A stretch of DNA of 64,000 nucleotides from the NCBI RefSeq assembly GCF_000526335.1, contig NZ_JAFW01000001.1, positions 372,001 to 436,000 of the forward strand, read 5' to 3'. The notes beneath the pieces are model-generated. The model had not been told where the DNA came from and made no database searches. It saw only the letters and a program-made list of their open reading frames with translations. The DNA comes from Arthrobacter sp. 31Y. Lineage in GTDB: Bacteria; Actinomycetota; Actinomycetes; Actinomycetales; Micrococcaceae. Positions 49,934 through 58,676 of the stretch are shown here, piece after piece; the first letter of the stretch is position 1, and the number at the start of each line of letters is the position of its first letter. Made by a program: the position numbers and the translations under genes.

Positions 49934-50281
49934 ATGAAGAACCAGCGCTACACCCACGGCAAGCACATCGAAGTCACCTTCCCGTACGATCGCCTGTCCG
50001 GCGAACCCGTCCGCGTCGGCTCCATCTGCGGCGTCGCCGTGAAGGACACCAAAAGCGGCGAACGCGGCACCATCTGGCTCGACGGGTCCTACGACCTCAC
50101 CGTCACCGGTGCCGTCGCCTCAGAGGGCCTTCCGGTGTACATCACCGCCGCCGGCGCGCTGAACGTCACCGCCACCGGCAACTACCGCTTCGGCACCGCC
50201 TTGGGCACCAAGTCCGCAGCCGCCGGCCCACTCGAAGTCGTACCCATCGGCTACACCGACCAGACCGCCGTCGGCGCGTAA
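49934..50281 (+). CDS. DUF2190-like head decoration protein
   Basis: 115 residues, starts four bases after the protease stop. GKHIEVTFPYDRLSGEPVRVGSICGVAVKDTKSGERGTIWLDGSYDLTV is the DUF2190 pattern, a beta-rich capsid decoration/stabilisation protein usually encoded before the major capsid gene, as here. Confidence 0.75.
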   Translation: MKNQRYTHGKHIEVTFPYDRLSGEPVRVGSICGVAVKDTKSGERGTIWLDGSYDLTVTGAVASEGLPVYITAAGALNVTATGNYRFGTALGTKSAAAGPLEVVPIGYTDQTAVGA

Positions 50282-50292
50282 GGAGAAACGTA

Positions 50293-51378
50293 ATGAACGC
50301 ACTGAATACTGGCGACATCCTCGCCAAGGAGGGTTTCCGCATCGCGCCCTCCGTAAAGGGCCGCATCCTCGAAGCAGCGAAGCTGTTCAACGAGGGTGTC
50401 GCGGGAAAGTCCGCGGGCGCCGAGTACCGCATGAAGGAAGCCTTTAGCACGTCCGACTTCCCCAAGCTTCTGGGCGCGGCCTTCCAGATCGAGGCACGCG
50501 ATACCTACCAGAACACCGAACCCGAATGGCAGGCATTCGTCCCGGAGAAGAAAGTCAAGGACTTCCGCCCGGCCAAAAACGTCGATGTCTTTGGCGGTCG
50601 TGACGCATTCGACGACGTTGCCGAGGGTGAAGAGTACAAGGGCCGTTCCCTGAACGAGTCCGAGTTCACATTCTCCGCCGGCAAGACTGGTAACTTCTTC
50701 GCGCTGACCTTCGAAGCGCGGAAGAACAACGAGTACTACCAGCTGCTCGACTTCCCCGGCCGCTTCGGCACCGCAGCCCGCGCCACTGAAGACCGCAAGG
50801 TATTCGAGAAGTTCGTCGGAGCAACCGGCCCCATCGCGGAGTTCTTCGGGGGATCGGTCTCCAACAAGATCCTCAACGAGGCGAACCTTCTCGCCGCGTA
50901 CAAGACCATCATCGCCCGCAAGAACGCTGACGGCCTGCCCGTCAACTTCAACGGACGTCCGATCACCCTGCTCATCCCCCAGTCGCTCCAGTTCGAAGCT
51001 GAGGCACTGATCAACGAGCCCCGCGTGGACGCAGGCGGCGGTACGTCAAAGAAGAACCCCCTGTTCGGTAAGTTCAACATCGTCGTGTCCTGGCGCCTGT
51101 CCGTCCTCGATGTCTCCGCCAACGCGGCCACGTCGTGGTACCTCTTCCCGCCCAAGGAATCTGACTTCGCCGCGCTCGGCAAGGTCACCATGGTCGGCGA
51201 AGAGACCGTGGACATCCGCGTCAAGCGCGATCAGGGCGAACGTGTGGACGGCGGCGCCATCGGCATCGAAGAAGGCTCCATCGATGACGACACCATCACC
51301 TACCGCGGCCGCCACATCACCGGCGGCGCCAAGCTTGACACCACGTTCGCGTACGCCTCCACCGGCACCACCGCGTAA
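50293..51378 (+). CDS. Major capsid protein
   Basis: 361 residues with AGGAGAAACG ribosome site. HK97-fold features: LFNEGVAGKSAGAEYRMKEAFSTSDFPKLLGAAFQIE at the start, FSAGKTGNFFALTFEARKNNEYYQLLDFPGRFG (about 118-150), and a beta/alpha C-terminal core with IPQSLQFEAEALIN. Gene order protease-decoration-capsid is normal. A perfect hairpin follows. Confidence 0.9.
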   Translation: MNALNTGDILAKEGFRIAPSVKGRILEAAKLFNEGVAGKSAGAEYRMKEAFSTSDFPKLLGAAFQIEARDTYQNTEPEWQAFVPEKKVKDFRPAKNVDVFGGRDAFDDVAEGEEYKGRSLNESEFTFSAGKTGNFFALTFEARKNNEYYQLLDFPGRFGTAARATEDRKVFEKFVGATGPIAEFFGGSVSNKILNEANLLAAYKTIIARKNADGLPVNFNGRPITLLIPQSLQFEAEALINEPRVDAGGGTSKKNPLFGKFNIVVSWRLSVLDVSANAATSWYLFPPKESDFAALGKVTMVGEETVDIRVKRDQGERVDGGAIGIEEGSIDDDTITYRGRHITGGAKLDTTFAYASTGTTA

Positions 51379-51392
51379 CAACGCACCACCAC

Positions 51393-51437
51393 GGTGCCGG
51401 GGTGACAAACAGGGCTAATCAATCCCACCCCGGCACC
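51393..51437 (+). other. Perfect 12-bp hairpin after major capsid gene
   Basis: GGTGCCGGGGTG (51,393-51,404) and its complement (51,426-51,437) with a 21-nt loop, no T-run. May stabilise capsid mRNA or reduce read-through to the connectors. Confidence 0.7.
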
Positions 51438-51460
51438 ACCCAAACTTCATAGGAGGCACC

Positions 51461-51820
51461 ATGGCCATCGACTTCACAACGGACGAAGGCAAAGTCCGCC
51501 TCCTCATCGCCGATCTCGACGAGGCAGCACCAGTCCTCACCGACGACATCATCGGCGGGTACCTCGTACTGAACGATGACGCCGTCCTATTGGCCGCTGC
51601 TGACTCACTCGACGCCATCGCGACATCTGAGGTACTGCTGGCCAAGAAGATCCGCACACAGGATCTCTCCACTGATGGCCCAGCTGTGGCCGCCGAGTTG
51701 CGGGCCCAAGCTGCCCGCCTCCGGGAACGCCACGCCGAAGACAACGGGACGGGCGCTTGGTTCGACGTCGTCGGCTATCGCCCTGCCCCTCACGCCGAGG
51801 GCGAGGAGTACCGCTGGTGA
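51461..51820 (+). CDS. Head-tail connector (adaptor)
   Basis: 119 residues, SD AGGAGG. IDFTTDEGKVRLLIADLDEAAPVLTDDIIGGYLVLN with following helices matches the gp6-type head completion proteins that sit under the portal. Overlaps the next gene by 4 nt. Confidence 0.75.
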   Translation: MAIDFTTDEGKVRLLIADLDEAAPVLTDDIIGGYLVLNDDAVLLAAADSLDAIATSEVLLAKKIRTQDLSTDGPAVAAELRAQAARLRERHAEDNGTGAWFDVVGYRPAPHAEGEEYRW

Positions 51821-52233
51821 GCCCGCTTCCTGGTTACAAGGTCATTCCTCCCCGCTGGGCTGAACACCACCGCCCCGTAGCAAACTCCACCATGACGGCG
51901 CCGTGTGTGATCAAACGCATCCATGATGGGCCGCCACCGTTCCCCCTACCGGAGGACTGGTCGAACGATCAGCCCATCCACACCACGGTGTGCCGGGTGC
52001 AGGAACTCAAACGCGAGGGTGGAGGCACACCAGGTGAGCAGCCCACCACGGAACGCCAGTACCTGATCACGCTTCCCATCGAGGGCCTTCCAGATCTCCG
52101 CTCAGGCGAGCAAGGCGACGTCGTCCACACCATCGGACGGCAGCTTCGCATCATCCAAGTCATGTTCGGCTCCCTCGAATGGGAACGCGACCTGATCTGC
52201 GTGGACAACCAAACCCAGCAGAACCCCGACTAG
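51817..52233 (+). CDS. Head closure/DUF6093-like connector
   Basis: 138 residues from a GTG overlapping the previous stop (GTGA). Beta-rich (QYLITLPIEGLPDLRSGEQGDVVHTIGRQLRIIQVMFGSLEWERDLICV), the pattern of actinophage head-closure proteins in second place of the connector cluster. Confidence 0.65.
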   Translation: MSPLPGYKVIPPRWAEHHRPVANSTMTAPCVIKRIHDGPPPFPLPEDWSNDQPIHTTVCRVQELKREGGGTPGEQPTTERQYLITLPIEGLPDLRSGEQGDVVHTIGRQLRIIQVMFGSLEWERDLICVDNQTQQNPD

Positions 52234-52242
52234 GAGGCCGCC

Positions 52243-52611
52243 ATGGGCACAGACGCATCGGAACTCCGGAAACTGGCCGCCGACATCGGCAAGGGCATCA
52301 GGGAAACCGGCCCACGGGCGCAGGTTGTGGTTCGGAAAACCGCCATTGACGGGGTCCGGATCGCCAAGAACAAAGTCCCTGTGGACACCGGCAACCTCAA
52401 ATCCACCATCGGGCACAGTGACCTCCGCACCGTAGGCCAATCCGGCACTATCGGCGCGGAGTTCGGCCCCACAGCCGAATACGGGCCCTATGTGGAGTTG
52501 GGCACGTCCCGGATGGCGCCGCAACCGTTCATGGGGCCAGCCGCTGACGAGATCGCCGGCCCGTTCGAGCAAGCCATGGCCCAGCTCGGCGCGGAGGTGC
52601 TGCGTGGCTGA
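52243..52611 (+). CDS. HK97 gp10-like neck protein
   Basis: 122 residues. VPVDTGNLKSTIGHSD (about 46-61) and EFGPTAEYGPYVELGTSRMAPQPFMGPAAD (about 75-104) are the signature of gp10-like neck proteins. Overlaps the next gene start. Confidence 0.85.
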   Translation: MGTDASELRKLAADIGKGIRETGPRAQVVVRKTAIDGVRIAKNKVPVDTGNLKSTIGHSDLRTVGQSGTIGAEFGPTAEYGPYVELGTSRMAPQPFMGPAADEIAGPFEQAMAQLGAEVLRG

Positions 52612-53020
52612 CATCAACGCACTGGTCGCAGAAGTAACAGCGGTCGAGAACGAGATCACCGGCACCACGAACTACGACGGGCACGTGCCCAGCAAGCTCC
52701 CGGAAGCGGGCGGGTACGTCCTCCCCTACTTCGTGAACTGGTTCGGCACCGGCGGCAGCCCCGACGAAGTCACCTCAGACGGGAAGCAGCCCTCGGACTC
52801 TCTGATCTGGGACTTCCAAATCACTGCAGTGGCCTCAAACCCTGCCGCGTGCCGTGCCGTGGCCCAGGCGCTCAAGCAGAAGCTCCGGAACCGGCGGATC
52901 GGTAAAGGCACGCTGCGGCTCAACCCCGACGGCTTCCAGCAGCAAGCCCCAATTCTGGACACCCAAACCACCCCCGCAAGGTTCATGCTGCCTATCCCAT
53001 GGCGGCTCATCACTGATTAG
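52604..53020 (+). CDS. Tail terminator protein
   Basis: 138 residues from a GTG overlapping the previous stop by 8 nt, with GGAGG upstream. LPYFVNWFGTGGSP and VASNPAACRAVAQALKQKLRNRR followed by a C-terminal strand fit the tail-completion fold (gpU-like). Position is the last connector before the tube. Confidence 0.65.
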   Translation: MADINALVAEVTAVENEITGTTNYDGHVPSKLPEAGGYVLPYFVNWFGTGGSPDEVTSDGKQPSDSLIWDFQITAVASNPAACRAVAQALKQKLRNRRIGKGTLRLNPDGFQQQAPILDTQTTPARFMLPIPWRLITD

Positions 53021-53031
53021 GAGAACGCCTC

Positions 53032-53229
53032 ATGGCTAAGGACGGTTTCGTCACAGCAGTGCCCCCGAACGGCGGCGAGAAGCGGCGCGTGCCTGAGCAC
53101 TACCTGCTTCCCCCGTTCAACTACAAGCTCCCGCCCTCCACAAAGAGGGTCCGGGAACCGGCCGCCCCGGCCACCATCCACGTACAGGAACCGGCCGAGC
53201 CGGGAACAGATAAGGAGGTCACGGAATGA
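53032..53229 (+). CDS. Small tail-module protein, 65 aa
   Basis: SD TAGGAG. Pro/Lys-rich, disordered: RVPEHYLLPPFNYKLPPSTKRVREPAAPA. Short accessory proteins at this place (before the tube gene) occur in actinophages; no role known. Overlaps the next gene by 4 nt. Confidence 0.6.
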   Translation: MAKDGFVTAVPPNGGEKRRVPEHYLLPPFNYKLPPSTKRVREPAAPATIHVQEPAEPGTDKEVTE

Positions 53230-53744
53230 GGAGTTCTGCTGACGGCAAGAAAAAGTGGGCAATGCTCACGGAGAAGCCCGCCGCGGCTTCCGGCATCCCC
53301 GATGAGGACGAGCTGAACGCGGGAATCGACTTCTCCTGCGTTGTGCTGGAGTCGGACATCAACTGGACGCCAACCGCGTCAGACACCGTGAATGAGAAGA
53401 CGTCCTGCCAGGTCGGCAACTCGTCCTCGTTCGGCGCGTCGAACTTCGACACGGCGCTGACGTTCATGCGCGAGTACCTCGAAGCCGGAGGCCCCGACAC
53501 GGTCGCTGGTGACAAGGCCTACGAAGCTGTCCGCGTCAAGGGATCAGAGGTGTGGATCTACATGCGCGAGTCCGACAAGCTCTCCACCGAACCGTGGGAA
53601 GCCGGCGACATCATCGAACTCGGCGGCAAGGTCCGCTCCGACAACCCTGCACGCGTGAACAACGAGGGCGACATCAAGCGCCGGATCTCGTTCGCACCCC
53701 AGGACATGATCGTCGAAAAGGCCGTCCTCGCGGCCACACCGTAA
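53226..53744 (+). CDS. Major tail (tube) protein
   Basis: 172 residues, SD AAGGAGG. Beta-rich with IDFSCVVLESDINWTPTASDTVNEKTSCQVGNSS and AWEAGDIIELG-type strands. Place before the tail chaperones and tape measure is decisive. A perfect hairpin lies behind it. Confidence 0.8.
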   Translation: MRSSADGKKKWAMLTEKPAAASGIPDEDELNAGIDFSCVVLESDINWTPTASDTVNEKTSCQVGNSSSFGASNFDTALTFMREYLEAGGPDTVAGDKAYEAVRVKGSEVWIYMRESDKLSTEPWEAGDIIELGGKVRSDNPARVNNEGDIKRRISFAPQDMIVEKAVLAATP

Positions 53745-53750
53745 CAAGCT

Positions 53751-53788
53751 GCCGTGGTGCGCGTGATTCAGGCTCCGCGCACCACGGC
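53751..53788 (+). other. Perfect 13-bp hairpin after major tail gene
   Basis: GCCGTGGTGCGCG (53,751-53,763) and its complement (53,776-53,788) with a 12-nt loop, no T-run. Separates the very highly expressed tube gene from the chaperone genes. Confidence 0.75.
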
Positions 53789-53843
53789 CCCCAAAACACT
53801 CCCAGAGCCTGCCCACCCCACCAACTTAGGAGCCTGAACCCCT

Positions 53844-54425
53844 ATGACTGCTGCACCTGAAACCTTCGACGTCGAGGCTTGGATCCAGGACGCGAACCTG
53901 CCCCGCGAATCCGCCACGGTCTACAAGCGTGCTGACGTGATCTCGAAGCTGACTGCGCTCAAACACAAGATCAGTCTTGCCCGCGCTTCTGACAGTGGTG
54001 AACGAACCTCCGGCGGGAAGTCGGAGCTGCAGAAGCTGGAAGACGAGTACGTTCGGCTTCTGACCGTGTTCTCTGAATCGGCCATCACCGTGCACGTCCG
54101 GGCGCTTTCCCGTCAGGAACTCAGCGATCTCCGTGAGGCGCATGAGAAGGCGGTCGAGGCCAAGGAAATCACTGGCAAAGAGTCGAACGAGACCTTCGGT
54201 TACGATCTCCTGTCCACGGCAATTGTCGCCGTCGAACCCGCGGGAAAGCCCGAACAGCCCGCCACGTTCACCCCGGCACAGGTCAGGGCCCTGGAGGAGG
54301 CCATCGGCGCTACGCAGCTTGTCGCGATCCTTGAAGCACGTCAGACCGCACAGAACCAGCTCCCCGCCGTGGACGCCGATTTTTTGCACAAGCCCTATGG
54401 CACCAGCGCAGGTTCGCAGGGATAG
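53844..54425 (+). CDS. Tail assembly chaperone, short (G-like) product
   Basis: 193 residues. FDVEAWIQDANLPRESATVYKRADVISKLTALKHKI and a following helical region with LRALSRQELSDLREAHEKAVEAKE are typical of gpG-like tail chaperones in actinophages. Near its end, D-F-L is encoded by GAT TTT TTG, which contains the heptamer T TTT TTG at 54,380-54,386, a canonical -1 slip site. It coats the tape measure during tail assembly. Confidence 0.8.
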   Translation: MTAAPETFDVEAWIQDANLPRESATVYKRADVISKLTALKHKISLARASDSGERTSGGKSELQKLEDEYVRLLTVFSESAITVHVRALSRQELSDLREAHEKAVEAKEITGKESNETFGYDLLSTAIVAVEPAGKPEQPATFTPAQVRALEEAIGATQLVAILEARQTAQNQLPAVDADFLHKPYGTSAGSQG

Positions 54426-54763
54426 TCCAAGTCCTCCGCGCTGCCAGGGCACACGGCAAACCCCCCTCGCACTGGTTCACCAGCAACCGCGGTGACTGGC
54501 TGGAAATGGACTACGTCCTAACGCTCGCCCTGCAGGTCTATGAGGACGGACTGTGCGCCTGCGGGCAGCCCACCATCCTCGCGCACCACCAGCAGAACGA
54601 CGGCTGGTACGACGCGAAGAAGATCCAGTGCCACTCCTGCGCCGCCCGGGAACGGGCCACCACGGGGAACGGCACCGAACAATACGTCCCGCAACCCGGC
54701 GAAAAGGTCTACACGATCTACAGCCGCCCGGCTAACAAGCCCCTCTTGAAGGCGGGCCCATAA
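54383..54763 (+). CDS. Tail assembly chaperone, frameshift extension (T-like)
   Basis: After a -1 shift at 54,380-54,386 the frame stays open for about 126 codons to 54,763: FAQALWHQRRFAGIVQVLRAARAHG, then WFTSNRGDWLEMDYVLTLALQVYEDGLCACGQPTILAHH and KIQCHSCAARERA. CACG and CHSC with His form a zinc site. The ATG at 54,506 alone would give an 85-residue protein, but the frame is open back to the slip site, as expected for a GT fusion. Tape measure follows 17 bases later. Confidence 0.75.
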   Translation, partial: FAQALWHQRRFAGIVQVLRAARAHGKPPSHWFTSNRGDWLEMDYVLTLALQVYEDGLCACGQPTILAHHQQNDGWYDAKKIQCHSCAARERATTGNGTEQYVPQPGEKVYTIYSRPANKPLLKAGP

Positions 54764-54780
54764 CTTCATAGGAGGCCTAA

Positions 54781-57700
54781 GTGTCCGAGCGTTCGGTTGT
54801 TGTACGGCTCGAAGCTGAGGTCTCGAAGTTCGTCCGTGGCCAGGAACAGGCCAAGAAGGCTACCGAGGAAACAGCCAAGGCCCAAGATGCCCTGGGCAAA
54901 GCTGTTGATGAGGCCGCCAGCAAGTCCGCCAAGGGATCCGAGAAGGTTGCCGAGGGTAACCGGAAGCAGTCGCAGTCCTCAGAGGAGGCCGCGAAGTCAT
55001 CCAAGAAATCCGAGGAAGCTTCCAAAGCTGACGCTGAAGCGAAGCGGAAGCAGGCCGACGCTGCCGAGACCGTTGGGAAGGGCCTGACCCTTTTCGGCAC
55101 CTCCACCGTGGCCGCGTTGGGTGCGTCCGCGAAGGCTGCGATGGACTGGGAATCCGCCTGGGCTGGCGTCACGAAAACCGTAGACGGCTCCCCGGCTCAA
55201 ATGGCAGAACTGGAGGGCGGCCTCCGGAACCTCGCAAGGACCCTCCCCTCAACGCACACCGAGATCGCCGCCGTCGCTGAAGCTGCCGGGCAGTTAGGTG
55301 TGAAGCGTCAGGACATCCTCGCCTTCACGAAGACCATGGTGGACCTCGGTGAAACAACCAACCTGACCGCTGAAGAGGCGGCAACGGATATAGCCCAGAT
55401 CGCCAACGTTATGGGCACCACGGGTGACGAGATCGATAACTTCGGCGCCACCCTGGTGGCCCTCGGCAACGACGGCGCGTCTACGGAGAAGGACATCCTT
55501 TCCATGGCGCAGCGCATCGCTGGTGCCGGGAAGCTGGTGGGCGCGACGGAAGCGGACGTGCTCGCACTGTCCAACACTCTGGCCTCCATGGGCGTCAAGG
55601 CTGAACTCGGCGGCGGCGTAATGACCCGTGTGCTGCTGAAGATGTATTCCGCAGTGCAAGGCGGCGGGGCGAAGCTTGACGCGTTTGCCAAAGCGGCAGG
55701 GACCACGGCTGAGGACTTCGCAAAGAAGTTCTCCACCAGCCCCGTTCAGGCACTTGACCTCGTGACCAAGGGCATGGCCCGGGTCAAGGGGGAAGGCGGC
55801 AACGTCGTAGCCATCATGTCCGAGATGGGCATGAAGGGCACCGAAGAAATGCAGGTCATGCTGTCCCTCGCTGGCGCCGGCGACCTGCTCTCAAAGTCCC
55901 TGACCCTTGGCTCCAAGGCGTGGGAAGAGAACACCGCACTCCTCAACGAGGCGTCCAAGCGGTACGCTACGACCGAATCTAAGGTCAAAGTTGCGTGGAA
56001 CAACATCAAAGATGCCGCTATCGACGCCGGGGCGGTCATTCTCCCGGCAATCAGCGGCATAGCTGAGAGTGTTTCAGGTCTCGCGAAGGGCTTCGGAGAT
56101 CTCCCCGCACCATTGCAGGGCGCCATCACGGGCCTGGGCGGTGTGGTTGGGGCGGCCGCCCTGGCTGGTGGTGGTCTCATGCTGCTCCTGCCCAAGGCAC
56201 GGGACACGATCTCGGCTTTCAAGGAGCTCGACACCCGCGCTGACGGCAGCAGCCGAGGGCTGGGGAAGCTGGGCAAGGCGGCCGGTATCGCTGCCGGTGC
56301 TTTCGTGGGCTTCGAAATCATCAAGTCTGTGCACAACAGCATGCAGACCGGAGCGAAGTCCACTGAGGAACTAACCCAGTCCCTCATCAAGCTGTCGCAG
56401 CAGGGTGACAGTCTCGACACCATTTTCAAGGACATCGGCACAGCAGAGTTTGAGGGCCAGATCGGCAGCGCCGGGCAGGCATTGAACAAGCTGGTCAATC
56501 AGGACTTCAACAGTGCCGTCGAGTCTTTCGGCGCCACTGCTCTGGGTGTTGATAATGGCATGGCCAAAATTAGCGCCGCGTTCAAGAAAACTGATGAAGC
56601 CATTGCCGGTGCCGCCACTAGCGGCAACACCGAACTGGCAGTCAGAGGGTTCAAGGCGGTCGCGGACTCGGCAAAGGAACACGGTGTTTCGCTGGAGGAA
56701 GTCGGGAAGAGATTCCCGAACTACCTCAACGCGCTGCGGGCACAGGCGAACCAAGCCAAAGTAACCGTCTCTGAGACGGAGCTACTGAATTGGGCGATGG
56801 GTGAAGTCCCACCGGCCATGAAAGCGGCGGCAGCAGCGTCCGGGGAAACAGCCGAGAAGCTTATCGAGGTCAAGGGCGCGGCCGGTCAGACGATCCCGAT
56901 CACCGAGGACATTGCGAAAGCGTTGGAAGAGATCGGGCTCAACGCTGACGGGTCCATCGTCAGCCTGGACAAGTTCACGCAGGCGCTGCTCAACACTGGC
57001 ATGCTGCAGCTCTCGGCAAGGGACGCTGCCCGCGGCTGGTCACAGGCACTCCTGGATCTCGGTCTCAAGGCTGATGGTACCGGCGGCAGCATCGGTGCGC
57101 TTGGCGCAGCCTTTGACAACACCACCGAGCAGGGCATCAAGAACCAAGCGATGTTTGACGGTGTCGCGCAGGCGGGTATCCGGAACGTCGAGGCGATGGC
57201 GAAGAACAAGGCCAGCAACGAGGAAGTCCAGGGCGCTCTGAAGGGCACCTATGACGGGCTCATCGCGGCCGCTGGACAGTTCGGCATCACCGGTGAAGCA
57301 GCAGTTGATCTGGCTCGCGAGGTGCTGGGGGTTCCGCCTGGCGTCAGCATCGATTCGTGGATGGATGACGAAGCGAAGCGTATGGCTCAGGCAACAACCG
57401 GCGAGCTGAACAAGATCGACGGGCGCGTGGTCCGGACGTACACGTTGCACGAAGAGAAGACGATCAAGAGCGTTGAGTACCAGATCAAGCAGCAGGGCAT
57501 GCAGGACACACCATCTGACACGGCGTTCCGGCCGGGTACGTTCGCCCCGGCACGTGCTGGAGGCGGCGATCTGGACATGGCCCCCGGACCTAAGGGGCAG
57601 GACTCGCAACTGTTCTGGGGCGCCAAGGGTGAGCACGTGTTCACTGACCGGGAAGTGGATCTCATGGGCGGCCAGCAGGCCGTCTACCAGTTCAGGGCAG

Positions 57701-57921
57701 ATCTCCGGGCAGGGAACATCCCCCGGCACCAGAACGGCGGGACCGTGGGCTCCGTCGGGACTGTGGCGGCGCCATCGTCTTTCGGTGGCGGATCCTCCAC
57801 CTCGGTGGAAATCAAGCTTGAGGTCAACGGCACTACCGCACCGCGGGAAGTAGCCGATGAGGCCATGGGAATTTTGCGCGGGGAACTGATGAAACAGGGG
57901 GTGAAACTCGGTGGCAGGTGA
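54781..57921 (+). CDS. Tape measure protein
   Basis: 1046 residues from a GTG with TAGGAGG upstream. N-terminal 100 residues are Lys/Ala/Ser coiled coil. AMDWESAWAGVTKTVDGSPAQMAELEGGLRNLARTLPSTHTEIAAVAEAAGQLGVKRQDI (about 121-180) is the standard TP901-type tape-measure core domain. Hydrophobic segment at about 455-470 (GGVVGAAALAGGGLML). It determines tail length and helps DNA entry. Overlaps the next gene by 11 nt. Confidence 0.95.
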   Translation: MSERSVVVRLEAEVSKFVRGQEQAKKATEETAKAQDALGKAVDEAASKSAKGSEKVAEGNRKQSQSSEEAAKSSKKSEEASKADAEAKRKQADAAETVGKGLTLFGTSTVAALGASAKAAMDWESAWAGVTKTVDGSPAQMAELEGGLRNLARTLPSTHTEIAAVAEAAGQLGVKRQDILAFTKTMVDLGETTNLTAEEAATDIAQIANVMGTTGDEIDNFGATLVALGNDGASTEKDILSMAQRIAGAGKLVGATEADVLALSNTLASMGVKAELGGGVMTRVLLKMYSAVQGGGAKLDAFAKAAGTTAEDFAKKFSTSPVQALDLVTKGMARVKGEGGNVVAIMSEMGMKGTEEMQVMLSLAGAGDLLSKSLTLGSKAWEENTALLNEASKRYATTESKVKVAWNNIKDAAIDAGAVILPAISGIAESVSGLAKGFGDLPAPLQGAITGLGGVVGAAALAGGGLMLLLPKARDTISAFKELDTRADGSSRGLGKLGKAAGIAAGAFVGFEIIKSVHNSMQTGAKSTEELTQSLIKLSQQGDSLDTIFKDIGTAEFEGQIGSAGQALNKLVNQDFNSAVESFGATALGVDNGMAKISAAFKKTDEAIAGAATSGNTELAVRGFKAVADSAKEHGVSLEEVGKRFPNYLNALRAQANQAKVTVSETELLNWAMGEVPPAMKAAAAASGETAEKLIEVKGAAGQTIPITEDIAKALEEIGLNADGSIVSLDKFTQALLNTGMLQLSARDAARGWSQALLDLGLKADGTGGSIGALGAAFDNTTEQGIKNQAMFDGVAQAGIRNVEAMAKNKASNEEVQGALKGTYDGLIAAAGQFGITGEAAVDLAREVLGVPPGVSIDSWMDDEAKRMAQATTGELNKIDGRVVRTYTLHEEKTIKSVEYQIKQQGMQDTPSDTAFRPGTFAPARAGGGDLDMAPGPKGQDSQLFWGAKGEHVFTDREVDLMGGQQAVYQFRADLRAGNIPRHQNGGTVGSVGTVAAPSSFGGGSSTSVEIKLEVNGTTAPREVADEAMGILRGELMKQGVKLGGR

Positions 57922-58666
57922 GCACATCACGTGGGGTGCACGCACCCTCTCCGGAACGGATCGCTTCGGCCGCTGGGTGGTCACCGATGGTTTGGAAAAC
58001 TGGTGGGGTTCGCCGGACACCCGAGGGGAAACCGAAGACTTCCCCGACGGTGACGGCGAACTTGTCCTGCCCGTGTACAACCAGGCGCGGCTGCTGACCC
58101 TTCAGGGACATCTGCACACCAGCAGCCACGACCTCATGCACGAGGCTGGGCACTTCCTCAGCAGCTCCATCTTTGGGCGGTTCAAAGTGCAGGGCCACGG
58201 CCCCACGCTCTGGTCTGATGCCCGGAGGAACAGCGGGCTTATCTTCAACCCCGTTACGGACGTGTTCGCCCAGTGGCAGGTCCGGTTCAAGTTCAACGAT
58301 CCCCGCAAGTACGGGGACACGAGAACATGGACGGCCACGACCAGCACCCCGGCAAGCAACATCTTCCACAGGGGCAACTACAACGCCACCGCCCGGTTCG
58401 TGGTCACCGGGTCCATGCCGGCCGGTTACCGCCTCACCATCAAAGGTGTCGTTTTCACGGTTACCCGGCCACTGGTCTCGGGGCAACCGCACGCGATCGA
58501 CTTCGGCACCGGACGCCTGCGCGTCAACGGGGTCATCGTGCCAGGCGGGCTTGGGTGGGGATTCAAACCACCCATCACCCCTGGTGTTGCCACGGCGCTG
58601 GCCATCGAACCGATCACTACGGGCACCGGGTCGGCAACCCTCACCCTGACTGACACGTACATCTAG
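57911..58666 (+). CDS. Distal tail protein (Dit-like)
   Basis: 251 residues from a GTG overlapping the tape measure stop. ITWGARTLSGTDRFGRWVVTDGLENWWGSPDTRGETEDFPDGDGEL and FKVQGH / WQVRFKFNDPRKYGD (about 115-125) correspond to the Dit N-terminal ring domain; a C-terminal jelly-roll-like domain follows. Forms the platform between tube and tip. Confidence 0.8.
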   Translation: MAGEHITWGARTLSGTDRFGRWVVTDGLENWWGSPDTRGETEDFPDGDGELVLPVYNQARLLTLQGHLHTSSHDLMHEAGHFLSSSIFGRFKVQGHGPTLWSDARRNSGLIFNPVTDVFAQWQVRFKFNDPRKYGDTRTWTATTSTPASNIFHRGNYNATARFVVTGSMPAGYRLTIKGVVFTVTRPLVSGQPHAIDFGTGRLRVNGVIVPGGLGWGFKPPITPGVATALAIEPITTGTGSATLTLTDTYI

Positions 58667-58676
58667 GAGGCGCCCC

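Noticed and set aside
48893..49966. Minus-strand frame opposite the protease/scaffold gene
   Set aside because: Antisense shadow; no start signal and the sense strand encodes recognisable domains.
57040..58080. Minus-strand frame of 346 codons opposite the tape measure end
   Set aside because: Antisense shadow spanning the boundary of two real genes.
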